The translations under genes were made by a program, and so were the position numbers. A stretch of DNA of 64,000 bases from CAYVOV01 sp964453525. Its GTDB lineage: Bacteria > Chloroflexota > Dehalococcoidia > Dehalococcoidales > UBA2162. Numbering within the stretch: position 1 is the stretch's first letter; the number at the start of each line of letters is the position of its first letter. This document shows positions 58,866-64,000 of the stretch, in pieces. The notes beneath the pieces are model-generated. The model ran no database searches. It saw nothing but the letters and a program-made list of their open reading frames with translations, and was not told the DNA's origin. The DNA lies in contig CAYVOV010000001.1 of NCBI GenBank assembly GCA_964453525.1, forward strand, positions 1 to 64,000. The letters are read 5' to 3'.

Positions 58866-60137
58866 ATGGCATTAGAAGATTATCAAAGTGATATGGAGAT
58901 GTGCTGCCGATGTTCGGCGTGTAAATTCATACCCCTGGAGAAAGTGAAAAGATTCCAGCCGGTAAATATCTGTCCCAGCATATCTCGGTATAATTTCCAT
59001 GCTTACTCGGGTGGTGGGAGAATGGGAATCGGAGTGGCGTTGTTGGAGAACAGGCTGGAATACACGGATAAATTACTGGAAGTAATTTATAACTGCATGA
59101 CCTGTGGTGGCTGCGATATCTCCTGCAAATATGCTATGGATATGGAAGTGCTTAATCCTATTTACGAAACAAGAATCAGGTGCGTGGAAAACGGACATAC
59201 AATACCGGCTCTGGATAAAATCATCAGCCTCCTCCGAAAACAGGGTTCCATGGTACCGGGAGTGAAAGCCAGCCGGGGAGACTGGTGTGAATCACTTGAT
59301 GTTAAGGATTATACACAGCAAACAGCGGAGGTTGTATATCATGCTGGGTGCCGCACCTGCTACGACAAAGATATGTATAAGGTGGCTGTATCTACTGTAA
59401 AACTGCTGCAGAAAGCGGATGTCGATGTAGGAATTGGCGGAGACAATGAGCTGTGCTGCGGCGGAAGGGCTTACCAGACGGGCTATCGGGAACATGCATT
59501 CAAGCAGGCGGAACAAAATATGGCTATGTTTAAGAAAGCAGGAGTAAAAACTCTGGTAACGGGTTGTGCCGATTGCTATCACGCCTTTAAGGTTCTATAT
59601 GATGAATTCGGCTTTGAAAGAGACTTTGAAGTATTACATACCACAGAATACATTGACCACCTTATTAAAGAAGGAAAGCTGAAACTGTCTAAGAAACTTG
59701 AACTAAATGTCACCTACCATGATCCCTGCCACCTCGGCAGGCTCGGGGAGCCATATATCCACTGGCAAGGCAGGCAGGTGCCCGGGCATATACGTATTTT
59801 CGACCCGCCAAGAGAATTCCGGCGGGGAACTTATGGTATATATGAGCCGCCGCGTGATGTCCTTAAATGCATTCCCGGCTTAAAGCTTATCGAAATGGAT
59901 AGAATAAAGGAGTATTCCTGGTGCTGTGGTGCCGGAGGCGGAGTAAGGGAGTCCAATCCTGGATTCGCCAGGTATACTGCCGTGGAGAGGATAAAGGAAG
60001 CCGAATCCACGGGAGCCGAAGCGATTGTTACTGCCTGCCCTGGATGTGAGAAAAGTTTCAGTGAAGCCATCGAAGAAAATAAAAGTATTCTTAAAGCGTA
60101 TGACGTGATTGAGCTTGTTGCAAGGGCAACAAGTTGA
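58866..60137 (+). CDS. GlcF/HdrD-like Fe-S protein with two CCG domains
   Basis: A 423-residue Fe-S oxidoreductase subunit. An N-terminal region has CCRCSACKFIP and CMTCGGCDISCKYAMDMEVL, a two-cluster ferredoxin part in which one set is unusual (CxxCxxC, no fourth Cys close by). Two CCG domains follow: HAGCRTCYDKDMYK with LCCGGRAYQTGY, and YHDPCHLGRLGE with WCCGAGGGVRESNPGFA. In GlcF and LutA this chain takes electrons from a flavoprotein partner. The next gene encodes exactly such a FAD protein and overlaps or abuts it. AAAAGGAG precedes ATG 58866. Confidence 0.92.
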   Translation: MALEDYQSDMEMCCRCSACKFIPLEKVKRFQPVNICPSISRYNFHAYSGGGRMGIGVALLENRLEYTDKLLEVIYNCMTCGGCDISCKYAMDMEVLNPIYETRIRCVENGHTIPALDKIISLLRKQGSMVPGVKASRGDWCESLDVKDYTQQTAEVVYHAGCRTCYDKDMYKVAVSTVKLLQKADVDVGIGGDNELCCGGRAYQTGYREHAFKQAEQNMAMFKKAGVKTLVTGCADCYHAFKVLYDEFGFERDFEVLHTTEYIDHLIKEGKLKLSKKLELNVTYHDPCHLGRLGEPYIHWQGRQVPGHIRIFDPPREFRRGTYGIYEPPRDVLKCIPGLKLIEMDRIKEYSWCCGAGGGVRESNPGFARYTAVERIKEAESTGAEAIVTACPGCEKSFSEAIEENKSILKAYDVIELVARATS

Positions 60138-60151
60138 AGGAGGACCGGGTT

Positions 60152-61702
60152 ATGACAATAGGAGGAGACCAGTATTCGGCATTTGAGGATATCGTGGGGG
60201 TTGAAAATATCTCGGCTGACCCGGTAATACTCGATGCTTATTCCTGGCGTTCCGGCCTGTTCGCCGGGCCAGACAAATTTACCCCTAGGTTTGAAGCAGT
60301 CGTTCTTCCTGAAAACACCAGGGAGGTACAGGCAATAGTCCGGCTCTGCAATAAATTCAATTTACAGTTTAAGGCGTCCAGTACCGGATGGGGACTGTAC
60401 AATGACGCCCCTGGCCCCGGCGTAATCAAAATAGATTTGAGAAGAATGAACCGCATTCTCGAAATCAATGAAAAAAGCATGTACGCGGTGGTAGAGCCGT
60501 ATGTTATAGGGGCCCAGTTGCAGGCTGAACTTATGAAAAGAGGAATGATATGCAACCAGTGCGGGGCAGGAAGCAATTGCTCTGCTCTTCCGATAGCTGC
60601 TCACCAGGGTGTTGGGCATCTTAGTCAGAGTGCCAGTTACGGTGAGCGTAACCAGTTGGCTCTGGAGTGGGTAACACCGGATGGTGAAATAGTCCGGCTG
60701 GGCTCTCTGGGCTCTCTTGATGAGTGGTTCTGTGGCGATGGGCCTGGTCCTTCTTTGAGGGGTATAATCAGGGGAAACGTGGTACCCCTGGGCGGTCTGG
60801 GAGTATATACAAAAGCGGCGACAAAGGTTTACCACTGGCCGGGACCACCTGTCTTCCCGATAGAAGGCGTGTCACCGCACTATGCTCCAAGCTATATCCC
60901 GCCCAACTTCATGATTCGGTTTTTCTCATTCGCCTCTCTGGACGGCCTGTGTCTGGCCGTTCAGAAAATCGGCGAAAGTGAAATAGCTTATGAGTTGATG
61001 GGATTCAATGCCGCCATGGCAGCATCCAATATTGCGACAAGTAATGAGGAAGATATCAGGCTTTTCAATGAATTCAGAAAATTCGTGCAGGGTCCCTGCT
61101 TCATGATTATTATAGCCGGGAACTCATCTAACGATTTCGAATATAAAAGGAAGGTTTTACAGTTAATAATTGAAGAAACTGGCGGGAAATCTCTTGAAAA
61201 ACTCGTAGAGGCCCCGGATGTAGCTGGAGGCTGTTTGTGGCGTTGGCTTCGGAGCACTGGCTCCATAAGAGAAACATTCCGGGCGAGTGGAGTCTTTGGG
61301 GGAGAAGTCGGCGGTACTGATATATTCAAACTCATGGCGAGTTATATCAATATTACCGCTCAGGCTAAGGGTGATCTTATAGAAAGAGGGCTGGTATATA
61401 ATGATGACACCTCTCCGTTTACCCAGTCTTTCGAGCACGGACATTACGGACATGGCGAGTTGCTTATTCGTTACGCGCCTAATCCAGCGACTTTCAAAGC
61501 TTTAACCAGGGAGTTTCTTGTTCAAGCCAATGAAACGGCGATTGGTAAGCACTTTGGCGTTCCCGCCCATGTGTTCGGTGATACCAGCCACGACACTTAT
61601 GGCCCACACGCCTCCAATTATCATCTATGGTTGAGGAAAATTAAAAAGACCTTCGACCCTAACGATGCATCGGAAGGAAGTTACTATATAACTGACAGAT
61701 AA
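60152..61702 (+). CDS. GlcD-like FAD-binding oxidoreductase
   Basis: A ~516-residue flavoprotein of the PCMH/VAO family. The FAD domain has RFEAVVLPENTREVQAIVRLC, SSTGWGLYNDAPGPGVIKIDLRRMNRILEIN and VEPYVIGAQLQAELMKRGM. The later part has CGAGSNCSALPIA and GLGVYTKAATKVY. Family members oxidise 2-hydroxy acids such as glycolate or lactate, but the Arg/His active site residues of those are not clear here, so the substrate is open. ATG 60152 is chosen because GAAGGAGGA lies 6-14 nt upstream; TTG 60134, overlapping the previous stop, is longer. It probably forms a complex with the upstream Fe-S protein. A hairpin terminator follows. Confidence 0.9.
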   Translation: MTIGGDQYSAFEDIVGVENISADPVILDAYSWRSGLFAGPDKFTPRFEAVVLPENTREVQAIVRLCNKFNLQFKASSTGWGLYNDAPGPGVIKIDLRRMNRILEINEKSMYAVVEPYVIGAQLQAELMKRGMICNQCGAGSNCSALPIAAHQGVGHLSQSASYGERNQLALEWVTPDGEIVRLGSLGSLDEWFCGDGPGPSLRGIIRGNVVPLGGLGVYTKAATKVYHWPGPPVFPIEGVSPHYAPSYIPPNFMIRFFSFASLDGLCLAVQKIGESEIAYELMGFNAAMAASNIATSNEEDIRLFNEFRKFVQGPCFMIIIAGNSSNDFEYKRKVLQLIIEETGGKSLEKLVEAPDVAGGCLWRWLRSTGSIRETFRASGVFGGEVGGTDIFKLMASYINITAQAKGDLIERGLVYNDDTSPFTQSFEHGHYGHGELLIRYAPNPATFKALTREFLVQANETAIGKHFGVPAHVFGDTSHDTYGPHASNYHLWLRKIKKTFDPNDASEGSYYITDR

Positions 61703-61735
61703 CAGGCCGTTATTGGAACGGAATATGTCTGTATT

Positions 61736-61766
61736 AAGTGGTAGCCATTATTGGCTACCACTTTCC
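61736..61766 (+). terminator. Hairpin terminator of the GlcF/GlcD pair
   Basis: A perfect 12-bp stem, AAGTGGTAGCCA with TGGCTACCACTT, encloses TTAT and is followed by a short T/C run. Confidence 0.8.
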
Positions 61767-62046
61767 TTCGTTTGGAGATTCCATTCTTCAACCTGTATAT
61801 AAGATGCTCTGATATCAAACAGGAATACTATTTCTTGTCTTCTGCATAGATATTCATTTGAAAAAGTAAGGTAAAAGAAACGGGAATCGTTATAATATCG
61901 ATCCGGCAATCTTTAATAACTCATCTCTATCAAACAGCATTCTTGGTGAATATGGCGGGAAAGTATTAAAAGCCAGAGGCTCTCTCTTATAATGTATTTA
62001 CTGTAATCCATCTGGTTCCTCCTTTCTCTGAATTAAATCTCAGCTT
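61767..62046. other. Intergenic stretch, nothing recognised
   Basis: No open frame with a ribosome site and no hairpin is seen. Confidence 0.4.
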
Positions 62047-62562
62047 TTACTGCGGTCTGCCCTCCGTGGAAACGGCATCTGCTCTCTGTGAAGCGGGATC
62101 AAACGGACTGCACGAAACCACGACAAACACACAGGGACGTTTGACGTTCTTCCAGGTCAGCGGGAAATGAGCCAATCCCGCTGGCACAAAAACACAGGCA
62201 CAGGTATCGACAACTATCTTCTCCGTCTCCTCACCTTCGCCCAGCCAGAATTCAGCTACTGCGCCTAAATCGTCGATGTCTTCAGGATTTGTCCCCATGA
62301 AAAGAAACATTTCATCGAAGTCGTCATGCTTATGCGGCCCCATGCCTCCACCGGCGCCGGTGCCAACCGTGAAATCTCCTGATATAATGCCGGACTCGAG
62401 ACCTATGCTGGCTTCCTTTATTGTTTTACTGGCAATCCATACCAGGGGTCCCGTATCCACGCGGCCCGCCAGGTCGATTTTCTCAGGTATCTCAAGCTGC
62501 CTGTCCTTGGTGATAACCGCCGGTTTTCTTATCACATACTTCTCATATTTTGATTTTGCCAT
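62047..62562 (-). CDS. Cupin-domain protein (paralogue C)
   Basis: A 171-residue cupin. Motif 1 is GPHKHDDFDEMFLFMGTNPEDIDDL and motif 2 is FVPAGLAHFPLTWKNVKRPCVFV. The MGTNPEDIDDL insert is nearly the same as FGTNPEDPYDL in the cupin at 52465, tying the three copies together. The N-terminus is basic with no signal peptide. A GGAGGGGAACGG box lies upstream on the minus strand. It is the last gene before the third att copy and faces left, apart from the other two. The reaction is not known. Confidence 0.88.
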   Translation of the reverse strand: MAKSKYEKYVIRKPAVITKDRQLEIPEKIDLAGRVDTGPLVWIASKTIKEASIGLESGIISGDFTVGTGAGGGMGPHKHDDFDEMFLFMGTNPEDIDDLGAVAEFWLGEGEETEKIVVDTCACVFVPAGLAHFPLTWKNVKRPCVFVVVSCSPFDPASQRADAVSTEGRPQ

Positions 62563-62793
62563 CCGTTCCCCTCCTTCTTTTTCACATATTGATATAACAG
62601 ATTATGCCAGATTACGGTTAATAAAATAAACAGCATATTCGACAATAGTAAGACTGTAAAACTTATTGTATTTTTCCCGCAATTCTTTTTACAATTTTTT
62701 AATTTGGCTCCTCGGTGATGGGAAGACTGCCGGTCATTCAGGCCGAAATTTGAAAGTTTAGCTTCAAATCGGGGAGAAAAAGCGATTTGCGTA

Positions 62794-62838
62794 TTCCTAA
62801 ACCGCATGTCGCGCGTGCGAGTCGCGCCAGGGGTACCA
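62794..62838 (+). repeat. Third att copy: diverged 3' segment of tRNA-Arg
   Basis: It matches 14263-14307 at 41 of 45 positions, including the CCA. Two of the four changes are a compensatory pair in the T stem (GTGCG/CGCAC becomes GCGCG/CGCGC); one alters the T loop (TTC to TGC). No 5' half is present. It is the probable right end of element 2. Confidence 0.85.
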
Positions 62839-62856
62839 TTTTTTGACGCTAAAATA

Positions 62857-62976
62857 GCTCTTTTTTGACTCCTTGCCGGTACCGGCTAATACTATTGCCT
62901 TTGCCTCTTCTCCCAATCTGGCAATACTCCCGGCACCAAAAACAATCCTTGTCGGTAAATTGAATGTAGAAATCAC
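62857..62976 (-). pseudogene. 5' fragment of an iron-containing alcohol dehydrogenase
   Basis: On the minus strand from GTG 62976, 40 codons read MISTFNLPTRIVFGAGSIAR, then LGEEAKAIVLAGTGKES. This is the standard N-terminus of group III Fe-dependent alcohol dehydrogenases (FxLPTRIVFGxGxxxxLGEE). The frame then runs into the third att copy and soon stops, so about 90% of the enzyme is gone. The fragment marks a break or deletion that joined the att site to a once-intact gene. Confidence 0.8.
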
Positions 62977-63442
62977 AGATAAAAGCGTTCCTTGCTATTA
63001 CGTCGTACCGGGTAGATTAGACCTGTTGTTTCTTCTCGAAGGGCTCATTGTGTCGAACCAAGCAGGGTATGGGCTTTATTGAGACAATCATGCCGTTTCT
63101 TTCTAACACCCAGAGGAAATATGTAGTTATATTAGTTTTCCTCATTTTGTAGGTACTGAAATACATTCATCCCGGTTTTACCTAACTTACGATACTTCAT
63201 GCAGCTCCTTTAATGAGCGTGATTGAATATTAACACAAATAATTTTAAAGTAAAATCAATTTAAGAAGTAACACTCTATCGGATAGTCCGGGGACTTGTT
63301 GACAATAGTGAATTGCAGTACCTAAAATTTGAGAAGTCCAGGAGAGAAGTACGGGAAAAGATGGTTTTAAGTTCGGACCTGTAATACCCTGACCGATAAT
63401 ACCAATATCAGTAGAATCTTATTTCAAGGAAGGAGTAAATAA
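62977..63442. other. Intergenic stretch before the MR/MLE gene
   Basis: No gene is seen. AAGGAAGGAG lies just before the next start at 63443. Confidence 0.4.
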
Positions 63443-64000
63443 ATGAAAATCACGGATGTAAAAGTAACTGTAATTCAAGTCCAGAATCCCATGACTCTAC
63501 CTGCGAAGAGCACGACACAGGCCAACTTCGTTCAGGTCTTCACCGACGAAGGTATCGAGGGTGATTACCTTTCGGGGGCAGGCCCCGCCCCAGCTCGAGG
63601 CGTGGCGGAAGCGGTGGTGGGGCTATTCAAACCAATAGTCATGGGGCGGGATCCTTTCGACCGGGAAATTCTGTGGCAGCAGATGGTAGGGCGGAGCTCC
63701 AATGGTATGCACATGAATGCTGTTGGTGCAATAGATATTGCCCTATGGGATATCGCCGGAAAGGCTACCGGACTGCCGATTTACAAGCTGCTCGGTGGTT
63801 ACCGCGATGAAATCCGGGCTTATGCCAGCATCCTTGCCTACGATTCACCCGGAGCCTATGCCGACTATGCCAAGGAGCTCGTAGCTCGGGGCTATAACGC
63901 TATCAAGCTGCACCTCCGGGGGACCGTACAGGACCACCTGGATGCATGCCGGGCCACTCGGGAGGCGGTGGGTGACAAGGCTGATGTACTTCTAGACGTC
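63443..64000 (+). CDS. Enolase-superfamily (mandelate racemase/muconate lactonizing) enzyme, 5' part
   Basis: The first 186 codons of a gene that leaves the window. MKITDVKVTVIQVQNP and VFTDEGIEGDY form the capping N-terminal domain. NAVGAIDIALWDIAGKATGLPIYKLLGG is the family signature at the domain border. LVARGYNAIKLHLRG begins the barrel with the KxK-like strand (here K-L-H), and ADVLLDV would carry the first metal-binding Asp. Family members abstract a proton alpha to a carboxylate (dehydratases, racemases, cycloisomerases), often on sugar acids. AAGGAAGGAG lies upstream of ATG 63443. The class cannot be settled without the rest. Confidence 0.88.
   Translation, partial: MKITDVKVTVIQVQNPMTLPAKSTTQANFVQVFTDEGIEGDYLSGAGPAPARGVAEAVVGLFKPIVMGRDPFDREILWQQMVGRSSNGMHMNAVGAIDIALWDIAGKATGLPIYKLLGGYRDEIRAYASILAYDSPGAYADYAKELVARGYNAIKLHLRGTVQDHLDACRATREAVGDKADVLLDV

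Larger units (their letters stand above)
46524..62838. mobile_element. Probable integrative element 2, in tandem, without an integrase
   Basis: Bounded by the second att copy and a third, 41/45-identical copy at 62794-62838. The first 115 bp after the second copy keep the same layout as the left end of element 1 (AAGCTAAAT, GACACGCGGTTACGGA, four 11-bp repeats), but a kinase gene stands where the integrase should be. It carries catabolic-looking genes. It may be mobilised in trans by the integrase of element 1, or may be a fossil. Confidence 0.55.

Noticed and set aside
62873..63082. 69-codon plus-strand frame right of the third att copy
   Set aside because: It is antisense to the Fe-alcohol dehydrogenase fragment.

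Overview
The window looks like a chromosomal segment of an anaerobic, strictly prokaryotic lineage. My best guess is a Dehalococcoidia-like member of the Chloroflexota, inferred from gene content: many B12-binding radical SAM proteins, UGSC-like and phosphotriesterase-like families, zf-trcl zinc-ribbon proteins, and a relic of the kind of large serine recombinase I associate with Dehalococcoides islands. No rRNA or other direct taxonomic marker is present. There is one tRNA gene, no CRISPR array, and no conjugation or phage structural gene.

Region 1 (1-14.2 kb) reads as backbone. It holds an ATC-hydrolase-like gene followed by a methyltransferase gene broken by an in-frame TAG; a leftward operon of an arylsulfotransferase-like beta-propeller, a catalytically altered enolase paralogue and a glycerate 2-kinase-like protein; a TetR/RND-exporter pair with two palindromic operators; a 0.67 kb non-coding stretch of REP-like repeats; a folate block (pabB-pabA-pabC, with folP convergent); and a lipoprotein gene.

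Region 2 (14.2-46.6 kb) is an integrated element. A tRNA-Arg(CCU) gene is followed at once by a tyrosine recombinase. The 3' 43 nt of that tRNA recur exactly at 46.52 kb, together with similar flanking 11-bp-period repeats. The cargo is: a SnoaL-like/hydrolase pair; a stress-type block (zinc ribbon, membrane proteins, RRM protein, Cys-less HesB-like protein, DEAD-box helicase); a B12-radical SAM gene; a promoter-to-terminator unit that looks like a small RNA; flavin and NADPH oxidoreductases; and, centrally (27.8-41 kb), a compact cluster of six radical SAM proteins, GNAT-type acyltransferases, a GH3-type acyl-adenylating enzyme and an MFS exporter. I read the last as an undescribed biosynthetic or lipid-tailoring cluster. 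An Rrf2 regulator with a two-gene flavoprotein/Fe-S redox pair follows.

Region 3 (46.5-62.8 kb) looks like a second element of the same family, in tandem, ending at a third, diverged copy of the tRNA 3' end. It carries a giant zinc-ribbon/Ser-Thr kinase/ATPase/TPR protein, a hydrolase-ATPase fusion, three paralogous cupins, two phosphotriesterase-like hydrolases, a probable selenoprotein (in-frame TGA where UGSC proteins have selenocysteine, with a hairpin just downstream), a GlcF/GlcD-like oxidoreductase pair, and a family of palindromic intergenic repeats. The theme suggests uptake-independent catabolism of one small-molecule class under shared control; that is inference.

Region 4 (62.8-64 kb) starts with a truncated Fe-alcohol dehydrogenase head abutting the third attachment copy, then the 5' part of an enolase-superfamily (MR/MLE) gene that runs off the window.
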